The notes: generated by a model not told the origin, from the letters alone. DNA of 64,000 nt from Reyranella sp. (GCA_019750135.1 JAIEOV010000007.1:294292-358291), one strand, 5' to 3'; positions 37,993 through 47,319 are shown, counted from the stretch's first letter. Numbers and translations: made by a program.

Positions 37993-39143
37993 TCACGCCG
38001 TCGGCCCATCGTCCGCCAGCGGTTGGTTCTCCACCACGCGACGCCAGCCGAGCCGCGACAGGTCGATGGTGCGGAAGCCGCCGTCCAGGATCATCTCCTT
38101 CACCGCGCGTCCAACGGCCGGCGCATGCATCAGGCCGTGGCCGGAGAATCCGGCCGCCAGGATGAAGTTCGGCACCTTGTCGAAGCGGTCGACGATCGGA
38201 TTGCCGTCGAGCCGGTTCATGTCGTAGTGGCCGCCCCAGGCGCTCTTGAGCTTGATCGCCTCGAACGCGGCGGACTGCTCGGCAAGCTGCGGCCACAAGG
38301 TGCTTTCGAACACCTCGTGGTCCAGTTCCCACTTGAAACCGGCCTGCGGAGCGGTGGCGCCGACGATGTAGCCGTCCTGATGGATGCGCACGGCAAGGCC
38401 GTCCATGTGCCGCATGGCAGGGATCGGCTCGATCTGCTGCTGCGCCAGGAAGTAGAACTGCTGGCGGCGCACCGGCTCGATCGGCACCGACATGCCGACC
38501 ATGGCGCAGATTTCCGGCGCCCAGCAGTTCGCCACGTTGACCAGCGTGTCGACGGGCAGGCTGCCGCCCGACGCGAGGCGCGCCTGCTTCACCAATCCAC
38601 CTGCGAGCTCCAGCCCGACGAGACGGTCCTTCACGTAGACGATGCCAAGTCCTTCCGCCGCTTTCCGGAAGCCCATCAGCGCCGCATAGGGATCGACCTG
38701 GCCGTCGGGCGACAGCGCGGCGCAGTCGACATTGGTGAAGCGAAAGGACGGGTAGCGCCGGCGCAGCTCCGCGACGTCGAGGATATGCACCTCGACACCG
38801 AGTTCGCGCTGCATGCGGACATTGGCTTCGAGGGCGGCGACGCCAGCGGCGCCATGAACTTGATACAGATAGCCGCGCCGGCGGAACTGCGGATCGAACT
38901 CGACCTTGCCGCCGCGCACATGCTCGGCGAAGGCGGAGTAGACCTGGTCGCCATAGAGCGACATCTCGACGTTCTCGCGCACGGCATGCTGCAGGCGGAT
39001 GCCGCCGCGCGCGGCGAGGCGGCGAACGCGTAGGTCGGATCGGGCTCGAGCACCGTGACCGCCGAAGCGGCCCCCGCCAGCGCCAGGTGATAGGCGATGG
39101 AGGAGCCCATGATCCCGCCGCCGGCGATGACGATCCGTTCCAT
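37993..39143 (-). pseudogene. FAD-dependent oxidoreductase (DAO/glycine-oxidase family), one frameshift
   Basis: Flavoprotein amine/amino-acid oxidase of expected length 383. The start MERIVIAGGGIMGSSIAYHL (FAD motif) at 39143 follows GAGGGAG. The frame is intact to AFAASPRA, then breaks in a GCGCGCGGCGG run near 39005-39015. The continuation GGIRLQHAVRENVEMS and everything to 37993, including the C-terminal FAD-binding AAGFSGHGLMHAPAVG, is one base out of frame. The total length, 1151 bp, is one short of a multiple of three, so a single deleted base explains it. Either a recent inactivation or a sequencing error in the GC run. A downstream ATG could not restore FAD binding. Confidence 0.8.
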
Positions 39144-39190
39144 ACGCGACGCTCCCTCGGCTGCATGTGCAGCCGGGAGCAGTCTAGCAG

Positions 39191-39565
39191 CTAGTTGCTG
39201 TTGACGAGGCGAATGATCGTGTAGCTGCGACCGTCGCGCTCGACCTCGAAGCGCACCTTGTCGCCGGGGCCGAGGCCCTTCAGCGATGTCGGATCGCCGA
39301 CATGGAAGATGCGCGTGCCGCCTTCGAGGAACATTGCCGGGATCGGCCGGTACTCGAGCGTGATGCGGCTGCCCGCACGATCGACGGCGACGACGCGGCC
39401 GCTCGCCAGCGGCTCGTCGGTTGGTGCAACGATCTTTTCCTGAATCGCCTGGTGCCTCTCTTCGACCGGCGGTTCGCCGGGAAGCGTCTCCAGTGCGGAT
39501 GCATGTGCAGCGACAAAGATAGTCGCAGCGAGCGTGAGCCATACGGGCGTACAGATGCGGGCCAT
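39191..39565 (-). CDS. Periplasmic CusF-like beta-barrel protein
   Basis: A 124-residue protein with a signal peptide (residues 1-24) and a C-terminal small barrel resembling the CusF/copper-binding family: SGRVVAVDRAGSRITLEYRP, PAMFLEGGTRIFHV, LKGLGPGDKVRFEVERDG. The Met/Trp/His Cu(I) ligands typical of CusF are not clearly conserved, so metal binding is uncertain. It lies between the frameshifted oxidoreductase and the hydrolase genes, in the same orientation. Confidence 0.75.
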   Translation of the reverse strand: MARICTPVWLTLAATIFVAAHASALETLPGEPPVEERHQAIQEKIVAPTDEPLASGRVVAVDRAGSRITLEYRPIPAMFLEGGTRIFHVGDPTSLKGLGPGDKVRFEVERDGRSYTIIRLVNSN

Positions 39566-39737
39566 AATCTACTCTCCCGCACGCCCATTTGGTGACAGCG
39601 AAATGAATTTCCAGTGGCGCAGGCTGTGATCAACGCCGCCGCGTTCACGATTGTGTGCGGAGAGAGTGACTGAGTAACCGACAACTCTCATGATCTTCCG
39701 AACCGCGTGCGCCTCGCGCGCCGTTCGGAAGAGAAGA

Positions 39738-41273
39738 CTAAGCGGCGCGCGATTCGAGTCCATTGGGAGTCGCGCGATAACCCGTGAGCGTGCGATCGGC
39801 GAAGCCCAGGCGCCAGTCGAGCATCTTGGAGGAGTATTCGGCGAGCTTCGCCGCATAGGCCGGATCGGTCGCGCGGTTCACGAACTGACCGGGGTCCTTC
39901 TTCAGGTCGAAGAGCAGCGGCGGCAGCGCGGCGAAGTGGACGTACTTGAAGCTCTCGTCCTGCACGACGGCGAGCGAGCACTTGTCCATCGGCACGCGCA
40001 GCGCCGATTCGGGCTTGCTGTAGTAGAGGTCTCGGAAGTCGAACTCGTAGTGCACCTCGGTGCGCCAGTCGGTCGGCGCCTGGCCCTCGCAGAAGCCGAG
40101 CAGCGAACGGCCGTCGCACTGGCGCGGCACCGGCAGGCCGAGCCATTCGAGGATGGTCGGCATGGTGTCGACGGTCTCGGTGAAGCGCTCGACGATCGAG
40201 CCGCGCGTGCCGTTGGCCTCGGCGCGCGGGTCGCGGACGATCATCGGGATGCGATAGGACTCGTCAGTGTAGCCGATCTTGCCCAGCAGGTGGTGGTCGC
40301 CGAGCTGCTCGCCGTGATCGCAGGTGAAGACGATCAGCGTGTCGTCCCACTGCCCGGTCTGCTTCAGATGATCGAAGACACGGCCGAGCTGGTCGTCGAC
40401 CTCGCTCATCAGGCCGCAGTAGGTGGCCCGCATCTGCGCCACCTGCTCCTCGGTCATCGCCGAACCCAGGCCCTTGCCGTCCTGGAAGAAGCTCGATTGC
40501 TGGATGTTGTTCACGTAGTAGCCGAGCAGCGCATGCTGGCTCGCCTCCTCCGCCGCCGAGGCCGCGCGCACGACCTTCGGCATGTCCTGCGGCCGGTACA
40601 TGTCGTGATAGGGCGCCGGCGCGATGAACGGCGGATGCGGGCGGTAGTAGCCGAGATGCAGGAACCACGGCTTGCCGGCGCGGCCACGCAAGTAGGAAAG
40701 GCCGCGCTCGGTGAACCAGGCGGTGTCCGACAGCTCCTTGGGGATCACCGCCGGCCGTGACGTGGCGCCAGCCCCTGCCCCGCCTTGCGGCAGCCAGATG
40801 TCCTCGCGGTTCTCCGGCAGCTTGAACCCCTGGTTGGCGACCCAGCCGAAATAGGCGTCCTTGTAGGGCTCGAAGGCGCCGACCGGACGGAAGCCCTCCA
40901 TGATATCGCCCAGCACCAGGAAGCGCGGATCGTTGGCGTCGGTGGTGCGCGGATCGGGTGTGGTCGTGGTGTAGCCGACCAGCGCTGGATCGTAGCCGCC
41001 GCGGCGCAATTCGTGCCCGAGGTTCGTGAAGCGCGCGTCGAGCGGAATCGTGTTCTGCACCGCACGGTGGTTCATCAGGTACAGGCTGGTCAGCAGGCTG
41101 GCCCGCGCCGGTCCGCAGGGTGCGGCCTGTGTGAAATGATTGCGGAAGGTCACGCCCTCCTCGCACAGCCGATGGATGTTCGGCACCTTCAGGTAGTCCG
41201 CCCCGAGCTTGGGCAGCATCAGGCCGCGCCACTGGTCGACGACGATCAAAAGGACGTTCTTGGGCGCAGGCAT
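39738..41273 (-). CDS. Phosphonate monoester hydrolase / sulfatase family enzyme
   Basis: A 511-residue cytosolic alkaline-phosphatase-superfamily hydrolase. It starts NVLLIVVDQWRG (metal ligand Asp13), has the formylglycine motif CGPAR with Cys53, and later the metal-binding TCDHGEQLGDHHLLGK. Long stretches (LYLMNHRAVQNT, VGYTTTTPDPRTT, FLHLGYYRPHPPF) are those I know from the Rhizobium and Burkholderia phosphonate monoester hydrolases, which also cleave phosphodiesters and sulfates. Activity requires oxidation of Cys53 by a formylglycine-generating enzyme, which is not in the window. Divergent from the dehydrogenase at 41338. Confidence 0.92.
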   Translation of the reverse strand: MPAPKNVLLIVVDQWRGLMLPKLGADYLKVPNIHRLCEEGVTFRNHFTQAAPCGPARASLLTSLYLMNHRAVQNTIPLDARFTNLGHELRRGGYDPALVGYTTTTPDPRTTDANDPRFLVLGDIMEGFRPVGAFEPYKDAYFGWVANQGFKLPENREDIWLPQGGAGAGATSRPAVIPKELSDTAWFTERGLSYLRGRAGKPWFLHLGYYRPHPPFIAPAPYHDMYRPQDMPKVVRAASAAEEASQHALLGYYVNNIQQSSFFQDGKGLGSAMTEEQVAQMRATYCGLMSEVDDQLGRVFDHLKQTGQWDDTLIVFTCDHGEQLGDHHLLGKIGYTDESYRIPMIVRDPRAEANGTRGSIVERFTETVDTMPTILEWLGLPVPRQCDGRSLLGFCEGQAPTDWRTEVHYEFDFRDLYYSKPESALRVPMDKCSLAVVQDESFKYVHFAALPPLLFDLKKDPGQFVNRATDPAYAAKLAEYSSKMLDWRLGFADRTLTGYRATPNGLESRAA

Positions 41274-41337
41274 ACCGATTTCACCGTGGTTGGAAGATTG
41301 GGCTATGGTGCCGTGAAACTTGCGGAGGAGACAACAC

Positions 41338-42369
41338 GTGGCGCGTTTCAAGATCGTGACGACCGGCCCCGGCAATACCGACCATTCCCTGGAAATGGAG
41401 ACCCTGGGCCCGCTCGGCGCAGAGATCGTCGAGGTGACAGGCGGCGACGACGAGCTGATGAAGGCCGTGGCCGACGCCGATGCGATCTACGCCAAGGGCC
41501 GGCCGCGCATCACCGCCAAGGTGATCGAGGCAGGCAAGAAGCTGAAGGTCGTGTCGCTGGGCTCGGTCGGCGTCGATTCGGTCGATGTCGATGCCGCGAC
41601 GGCGCTCGGCATCCCGGTGACCAACTGTCCCGACACCTTCATCGAAGAAGTGGCCGACCACGCCATGACCCTGATCCTGGCGAGCTGGCGCCGGCTGGTG
41701 GTGCAGGACCAGATGGTGCGCAAGGGCGAATGGACCAAGGCGCGGCCCATGCTCTACCAGTTCCCGCGCCTCATGGGCATGACCTTGGGCTTCATCTCGT
41801 TCGGCCATGTCGCGCGCGCGGTGTCCAAGCGGGCGGCGCCGTTCGGCTTCCAGATGCTGGCCTACGATCCCTACATCGAGGAGCTGGTGATGTCCGAGCA
41901 CGGCGTGCAGCCAGTCGGCTACGACGAGCTGCTGCAGCGCTCCGACATCGTCTCAATGCATGCGCCCGGCACCAAGGACGCGCATCACCTGATGAAGGAG
42001 CAGCACTTCCGCAAGATGAAGAAGACATCGCTGTTCGTGAACACCGGCCGCGGCTCGACGGTCGACGAGGCGGCCCTGATCAAGGCGTTGCAGGAGGGCT
42101 GGATCGCCGGCGCCGGCCTCGACGTGATGGAGGTCGAGCCGATCGGCAACAACAACCCGATGCTCGGCATGGACAACGTCATCATGACGGCGCACGTCGC
42201 CTCGGCGTCGAGCCGCTTCGACGTGGCGCGCAAGCGGCGCGTCGGCGCGGAGCTGTCGCTGGTCCTGTCGGGCAAGTGGCCGCGCGCCTGCGTCAATCCC
42301 TCGGTCCTGGAGAAGTCCAAGCTGCTGCGCTGGCAGCCCTTCTCGATGGAGCGCGGGCCGGGCAACTGA
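41338..42369 (+). CDS. D-2-hydroxyacid dehydrogenase family (C-terminal-binding-protein-like)
   Basis: A 343-residue NAD-dependent D-2-hydroxyacid dehydrogenase. The substrate domain contains VVSLGSVGVDSVDVDAA; the cofactor domain has the motif LGFISFGHVARAV, where the usual third Gly is substituted. The catalytic Arg is in NTGRGSTVDE, the Glu in VMEVEP and the His in TAHVAS. The start is the GTG at 41338, because GGAGGAG (41323-41329) is ideally spaced; an upstream TTG would sit before that site. It could reduce a 2-ketoacid made by nearby dehydratases, but its substrate is unknown. A hairpin element follows the stop. Confidence 0.87.
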   Translation: MARFKIVTTGPGNTDHSLEMETLGPLGAEIVEVTGGDDELMKAVADADAIYAKGRPRITAKVIEAGKKLKVVSLGSVGVDSVDVDAATALGIPVTNCPDTFIEEVADHAMTLILASWRRLVVQDQMVRKGEWTKARPMLYQFPRLMGMTLGFISFGHVARAVSKRAAPFGFQMLAYDPYIEELVMSEHGVQPVGYDELLQRSDIVSMHAPGTKDAHHLMKEQHFRKMKKTSLFVNTGRGSTVDEAALIKALQEGWIAGAGLDVMEVEPIGNNNPMLGMDNVIMTAHVASASSRFDVARKRRVGAELSLVLSGKWPRACVNPSVLEKSKLLRWQPFSMERGPGN

Positions 42370-42375
42370 GCCTGG

Positions 42376-42434
42376 TGTCATCCCGAGGGACCTTTGCTGA
42401 TCCGCAAAGGTCCCTCGCTACGCTACGGATGACA
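42376..42434. repeat. Dispersed hairpin element, copy 2 (AGGGACC family)
   Basis: A perfect 13-bp inverted repeat, GAGGGACCTTTGC (42385-42397) and GCAAAGGTCCCTC (42404-42416), with a 6-nt loop. Outer words TGTCATCC (42376-42383) and GGATGACA (42427-42434) also pair. It lies 7 bp after the dehydrogenase stop and so can fold in its transcript, possibly as a terminator or stabiliser. Confidence 0.8.
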
Positions 42435-42575
42435 GCTTCGTTGCAAGTGCCGCAAGCCTTGAACGCGCCGCCGGCTCGGCTTAGCCTGCCCTCTCGAGTA
42501 GTGCTCGTTGGACATCAACGAAGGGCAGTGCCATGCCCATCGGCCTCCTCCTCGTCAGCCCAAGGGAGAATGAGC

Positions 42576-43589
42576 ATGTCGAACCACTTCACCGGACTGA
42601 GCCTCGGCCCGCCACTGGGTGACCAGAGACTCGACCTCTGCGATCTCTATGCCTTCCAGTCGCCGGCCGACCCGTCGCGGACCGCCATCATCCTCAACGC
42701 CAATCCCTCGGCCGACGGTTTCCATCCCGACGCCATCTATCGCCTCAACATCGACAATGACGGCGATTGCCTGACCGATCTCGCTTTCAGCTTCGTGTTC
42801 TCCCCCGTGGCGAACGGCCGGCAGACCTTCAGCGTCTTCGTGGCCAAGGGCGCGGAGTCCCGGTCGCCCGAGCCCGTCGGCACGAAGATCGTCTCTGACG
42901 CCGAGGTCTCTTTCGGCGCCGAGCCCAACGTCGTCGGGTCCGGCAACTACAGCTTCTTCGCCGGCAGCCGCAGCGACGCCTTCTTCTTCGACTTCGACGG
43001 CATCAAGGCGCTGTACGATACGCGCGGCGGCCGCAACTTCACGGCGCCGCATCTCGGCAACAAGTCGCCGTGGACCGGCGTCGATTCGAACACCGAGGCC
43101 AATGTCGGGTCGATGGCGATCGAGCTGCCGACCAGCGAGCTCGCCGGCAAGCCCGGCGTGCGCATCTGGGGCCGCTGCAGCCTGCGGTGCGACGGCAAGC
43201 TTCTCCATGTCGATCGGGCCGGGCACCCCTCGGTCAGCAGCTTCTTCAACACCGACGACACCAAGGAAGAGTACAACGCCAGCGAGCCGGTCAACGATCG
43301 CACGCGCTGGCTGGAGATGTTCATCCATCTGATGGGCCATACCGGCAACTACACGCGCGAGGAGGCGATCGCGGCGATCGACGCCCACGCCCTGCTGCCC
43401 GACATGCTGAACTTCGATCCGACGAGGCCCGCGCAATATCCCAATGGCCGGGTCTTCACCGACGACGTCATCAACCACCGGCTCTCTTTCCTGTCGAAGG
43501 GTGACATCCCGCCCGACGGCCTCGCGCCGCACACCGACACGCTGCGGGTGTTCCCCTATCTCGGCACGCCGCATCCGGCGAAAGGCTAG
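42576..43589 (+). CDS. DUF4331 domain-containing protein
   Basis: A 337-residue protein of the DUF4331 family, recognised by the opening GPPLGDQRLDLCDLYAFQSP, the hydrophilic IYRLNIDNDGDCLTDLAFSF block, and the C-terminal FTDDVINHRLSFLSKGD. Function unknown. There is no signal peptide here, unlike many DUF4331 proteins that are exported. ATG at 42576 is preferred over 42570 because AGGGAG is better spaced. It is convergent with the cyclase gene, overlapping by 4 bp. Confidence 0.82.
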   Translation: MSNHFTGLSLGPPLGDQRLDLCDLYAFQSPADPSRTAIILNANPSADGFHPDAIYRLNIDNDGDCLTDLAFSFVFSPVANGRQTFSVFVAKGAESRSPEPVGTKIVSDAEVSFGAEPNVVGSGNYSFFAGSRSDAFFFDFDGIKALYDTRGGRNFTAPHLGNKSPWTGVDSNTEANVGSMAIELPTSELAGKPGVRIWGRCSLRCDGKLLHVDRAGHPSVSSFFNTDDTKEEYNASEPVNDRTRWLEMFIHLMGHTGNYTREEAIAAIDAHALLPDMLNFDPTRPAQYPNGRVFTDDVINHRLSFLSKGDIPPDGLAPHTDTLRVFPYLGTPHPAKG

Positions 43590-44752
43590 AGCAAGGCGAA
43601 CATCTCGCGCACGCCGGTCGTACCGCGCAGCTGGTGCGCCCCGAGCCTGAGCACGGGCTGGCCGCAACGATGGGCCATGCTCTCGGACAGCAGCAGCGCG
43701 CGACCGAGCGCCTTGCCGAGCGCCTCCATGCGGCTAACCTCGTTGACGGCCGGGCCGACCACGGTGAAGTCGAGACGCCGGGCCGTGCCGATGTTGCCGT
43801 AGATGACGTCGCCGAAATGAAGAGCAATGGTGAGGTCGAGCGTGGGCTCGCCCTGGGCCGCGCGCCGGCCGTTGAGCGCCGCATTCCGGGCCCCGGCATC
43901 CACCGCCGCCCGCAAGGCCTCGCGGCACGCCTGTTCGGCGCCGATGCGGTCCGAGGGAAAGACGGCAAGGAGCCCGTCCCCCAAAAACTTCAGCACCTCG
44001 CCGCCGCGTTCGGTGACGGCATCACCGATGCATTCGAGATGCTGGTTGAGCCAGCCGACGACTTCCGTGCCCGGGTTGGCATCGACCAGCGCGGTGAAGC
44101 CACGAAGATCGGCGAGGAGCAATGCCGCGGGAATGACCTGGCTGTCGCCGCGCCGGATCATCCCCTGCATCACGTTGGCGCCGGTCTGCGGTCCGAGATA
44201 GGCCCCCAGCGTTTCGACCGCGACGCGCGACAGTCCGATGCGATAGGCGACGAGGCTGAGCGCCGGGAGGATACGACCGACAACCGCGAGCTCGTCCTCG
44301 GTGAAGCCGCCGGGACGGTCGGTCGTCATGGAGAGCGATGCGCCGCGAAGCGCGGTGCGACCCCTGCTGAACCCGACGAAGCGAAGGGCATATTCCGTCG
44401 CGCCGAGAGCACGCAGATCCTCGAACAGCGGAAACTTCCGCACGACTGCCGGATCCTCGAGATTGAAACGTTCGGCGAACAGGTTGCGCTCGAGCAGATA
44501 GCGGATCGGACTGCGCTGGAATTGGGCGCCGTAACCGTCCTCGGGAGAGAGGGCGTCGCTCGCCAGGCCCTTGTCGCGCGACCATTCGAACCTCAGCAGC
44601 GCTGCCGTCGGCTCGATGGTCGGCATGCCGAGGTTGGTGCGGAGGAGCGGAATTCCCTGCGCGACCAGGCGTTCGCTGACCCCTTTGAAGATCGCCCCCA
44701 GGTCGTCGCTGTTGCGACCCTCCTCGAGGATCCAGTTGATCAGCTCATCCAT
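43586..44752 (-). CDS. Class III adenylate/guanylate cyclase
   Basis: A 388-residue soluble cyclase making cAMP or cGMP. The catalytic domain occupies about residues 205-370: metal-binding Asp in LLLADLRGFTALVD, LKFLGDGLLAVF with the second metal Asp, and GNIGTARRLDFTVVGPAVNEVSRME with the transition-state Asn and Arg. The Asp normally in the VGDTVN position is Pro (VGPAVN), as in many rhizobial cyclases. The N-terminal half has no membrane segment and looks like a GAF/PAS-like sensory region. Two bases separate it from the small gene upstream, so they are one operon. Confidence 0.9.
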   Translation of the reverse strand: MDELINWILEEGRNSDDLGAIFKGVSERLVAQGIPLLRTNLGMPTIEPTAALLRFEWSRDKGLASDALSPEDGYGAQFQRSPIRYLLERNLFAERFNLEDPAVVRKFPLFEDLRALGATEYALRFVGFSRGRTALRGASLSMTTDRPGGFTEDELAVVGRILPALSLVAYRIGLSRVAVETLGAYLGPQTGANVMQGMIRRGDSQVIPAALLLADLRGFTALVDANPGTEVVGWLNQHLECIGDAVTERGGEVLKFLGDGLLAVFPSDRIGAEQACREALRAAVDAGARNAALNGRRAAQGEPTLDLTIALHFGDVIYGNIGTARRLDFTVVGPAVNEVSRMEALGKALGRALLLSESMAHRCGQPVLRLGAHQLRGTTGVREMFALL

Positions 44753-44754
44753 GC

Positions 44755-44949
44755 TCAGTCCGGCACTTTCGGAATGATGCGCTGCATCCGGTCGCGAATC
44801 GCGCGGTCACATTCGGCGAGGCTGACGAACGGCCCCAGCACGACTTTGCCGCCGTCGTCGACGGCATACCAACCGGCCTCGGTGACATTGTAGTCGCCGA
44901 CATCGTCGGTAAGGACGTCGACGGCGATCAGGTCCTCGGGCTTGGCCAT
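44755..44949 (-). CDS. Small 64-residue protein, unknown function
   Basis: A 64-residue acidic protein (MAKPEDLIAVDVLTDDVGDY). Its stop is only 2 bp before the cyclase start, so it is translationally linked to the cyclase gene. The composition (short beta strands, WYAVDDGGKVVLGPF) suggests a small folded partner or regulator. Too short for family assignment. Confidence 0.6.
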   Translation of the reverse strand: MAKPEDLIAVDVLTDDVGDYNVTEAGWYAVDDGGKVVLGPFVSLAECDRAIRDRMQRIIPKVPD

Positions 44950-45019
44950 TGGGGGCTACCATACAATTGTCGCGCTGCGGACGCACTGCTACACAGGCGA
45001 TGACGTCACGGAGGCGAGG

Positions 45020-46241
45020 ATGCTGAGGCGGGAGCTACCCATGGCTTGCAATCCTGGCGTGCGCCTGCGCCGAATCCTCGGTTGCCCAGGATCGGGCTGA
45101 GCCTGGTCCGCTGTTACCGGCCGGCGACTCTGCCCGGAGCGCGCCGGGCGCCGAGAAGAACAGCCTCGACACAACGACCAGCCTGCCCGGCGGTTCCAGG
45201 CTCGGGCCGGCGCTGGACCGCGTCGCCCAGCCCGAGCCGCCGCTGCGCCTGCGCGGCGGGCGTGAGATCGAGCTTTACCGCACGCTGGTCCCGTCGGTTG
45301 CTCTCATCCTGACGGACAAGGCGGAGGGATCGGGCTCGCTGATCGCCATGAAGCCGCTGGTCTCGACCAACAGGTCCGGCACGTTGCTGACGAACGCCCA
45401 TGTCGTGGGCGACGCCACGGAAGTCGCGGTCGTCTTCAAGCCGCAGAAGGACGGCGAGAAGATCACGCAAGCGCACGCGCTGCGCGGCCGCGTGCGCAAG
45501 GTCGACCCGGTGCGCGACCTCGCCCTGATCGAAGTCGAGAACGTTCCCGCCCGCGCCGGCACGATTCCCCTGGGCAGGTTTGGCGACCTGCAGGTCGGCG
45601 CCGACGTCCATGCGATCGGCCATCCCCTCGGGCAGGAGTGGACTTACACCAAGGGCCTGGTGAGCCAGATCCGGCCGGCCTACGAATGGGGAGCCGGCTC
45701 GACCAAGCACGTCGCCGACGTCATCCAGACCCAGACGCCGATCAGGCCCGGCAACTCCGGCGGGCCTCTGATCAGCGACGACGGCAAGCTGGTCGGCGTC
45801 AACTCCTTCAAGACGACGGGCGGCGAGGCGCTGAACTTCGCCGTGGCGGTCAACGAGGTCGAGAAGTTCCTGGCAGCGGCAGCGGACGGCGCCTACGAGC
45901 CCAAGCCGGTCGCCGCCAAGGACAAGCCCTGCGAGGGCAAGGTCACGTACGAAGGGCGCACCAAGGACGACATCGCCTTCCGCAACATCGACATGGACTG
46001 CAGCGGCCAGGCGAACGCGACGCTCTACATCCCCGACGACAAGACCCAGGCGGTCGTGCTGCGCATGGACACCAACAAGGACGGGAAGACGGACGCCTCG
46101 ATCCTTGACGAGGACCGCGACGGCAAGTGCGACATCTCCTACTGGGACACCGATTTCGACGGCAAGCCCGACATGGTCGGCCACCATCCCGACGGCGGGC
46201 TGAAGCCCGCGAAGATGGAGAAGTATCAGCCGAAGTCTTAG
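45020..46241 (+). pseudogene. Trypsin-like serine protease with Ca-binding repeats, frameshifted near its start
   Basis: Secreted S1C-type protease. The intact frame runs from about 45027 to 46241 with the triad His in LLTNAHVVGD, Asp in VRDLALIEVE and Ser in RPGNSGGPL, then a C-terminal tail of calcium-binding-like repeats (DTNKDGKTD, DEDRDGKCD, DTDFDGKPD). In that frame no ATG, GTG or TTG occurs before 45348, which is inside the protease fold. ATG at 45020 has an excellent GGAGGCGAGG but reads out of frame. Removing one base near 45041 gives MLRRELP followed by WLAILACACAESSVAQ, a believable signal peptide. So either a one-base insertion inactivates it or the sequence is wrong there. Confidence 0.75.
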
Positions 46242-46245
46242 TCTT

Positions 46246-46281
46246 GCTGGGGGCGCGCCACTCCAGTGGCGCGCCCCCAGC
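46246..46281. repeat. Palindromic element, copy 3 (CGCGCCACT family)
   Basis: GCTGGGGGCGCGCCACT (46246-46262) and its perfect complement (46265-46281) form a 17-bp stem with a 2-bp centre. It fills the gap between two convergent genes, 4 bp after the protease stop and 9 bp from the dehydrogenase stop on the other strand. It could act as a bidirectional terminator. The unit is the same as in the arms at 35052-35135. Confidence 0.85.
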
Positions 46282-46290
46282 AGCAAGGGT

Positions 46291-47265
46291 CTACCGCCTC
46301 GTCCAGCTTTCCAGGTTCGCCGCGCCCGGCGGCACCTCGCCTTTCACCAATGCCTCGACCTGGCGCACCGTATCGAACGCCTGGCTCTCGCTGGCGGGCG
46401 GGGTGAGCCCGCCGATGTGCGGCGTCGCGATGACGTTCGGCAGGCGGGCGAGCTCGGGCGACGGCATCTGGTCGGGCGCGCGGCCAACATCCATGGCCGC
46501 TCCAGCGAGGTGCCCCGAGGCGAGCGCCCTCGCGAGCGCCGCTTCGTCCACCAGGTTGCCGCGCGACATGTTGATGAAGAACGCGCCGGGCTTCATGCGC
46601 GCGAACGCCGCCTCGTTCATCAGGTTCTCGGTCTCCTCGTTGGCGATCGCGAGGCAGATCACGGTGTCGGCCTGCCCCAGCATCTCCTCGAGCGGCAGCT
46701 TGATGAAGCGCCGGTCGTCGACCTGGGCATAGGGATCGGACACCAGCACCTTCACCCCCAGGGCGGCGAGCATGGGAGCGAGCGCCCGCGAGATCTGGCC
46801 GTAGCCCACGATGCCGACCGTGCTGCCGCCGATCTGCCGACCGACTCTGATCTCGGGCTTTCGATCGGCCTGGTAGTCGGCGACCGAGCGCGAGACGCCA
46901 CGTGACAGGTCGACCATCAGGCCGAGCGTCAGCTCCACCACCGACTGCACGAAGCCCGCTTCGGCATGAGTCACCAGCACGCCGGCCTTGGAGGCGGCCG
47001 CGACGTCGATGTTGCGGATGTCGATGGCGCTCCTCATCACCACCTTCAGGCCGGGCAGGCCTTCGAACACCTCGGCCGGCACGGGCGTGGCGCGGTCGGC
47101 AATGATGAAATCGACGCCGCGGCCCATGGCGATCACGCCGGCCGCATCGAGCGGCGCGTCGCCCTCATGCAGCGTGACGTCGGCCAGTTCCTGCAGGCGC
47201 GCCAGCGCCCGCGCGCCGTAATACTGACGCCGCGCCTGCGGCACATGGGTGAGCAGAAGCTTCAT
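46291..47265 (-). CDS. D-2-hydroxyacid dehydrogenase family protein
   Basis: A 324-residue NAD(P)-dependent dehydrogenase. The cofactor motif GSTVGIVGYGQISRALAPML includes GxGxxS. The catalytic Arg is in NMSRGNLVDE and the His in IATPHIGGLTPP. The usual catalytic Glu segment (ExEP) reads GRAPDQMP, a known variant that weakens prediction of activity. It is a distant relative of the dehydrogenase at 41338. It is divergent from the IlvD/Edd dehydratase gene and could share its regulation. Confidence 0.85.
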   Translation of the reverse strand: MKLLLTHVPQARRQYYGARALARLQELADVTLHEGDAPLDAAGVIAMGRGVDFIIADRATPVPAEVFEGLPGLKVVMRSAIDIRNIDVAAASKAGVLVTHAEAGFVQSVVELTLGLMVDLSRGVSRSVADYQADRKPEIRVGRQIGGSTVGIVGYGQISRALAPMLAALGVKVLVSDPYAQVDDRRFIKLPLEEMLGQADTVICLAIANEETENLMNEAAFARMKPGAFFINMSRGNLVDEAALARALASGHLAGAAMDVGRAPDQMPSPELARLPNVIATPHIGGLTPPASESQAFDTVRQVEALVKGEVPPGAANLESWTRR

Positions 47266-47319
47266 TCTGGATGACTCCCTGAGCGTCGGGCTAATCTAGC
47301 GGATCGGGAGGAAAACACG

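Noticed and set aside
45114..46286. Minus-strand open frame opposite the serine protease
   Set aside because: The plus strand has the complete protease triad. The minus frame only extends through the palindromic element and has no motif.
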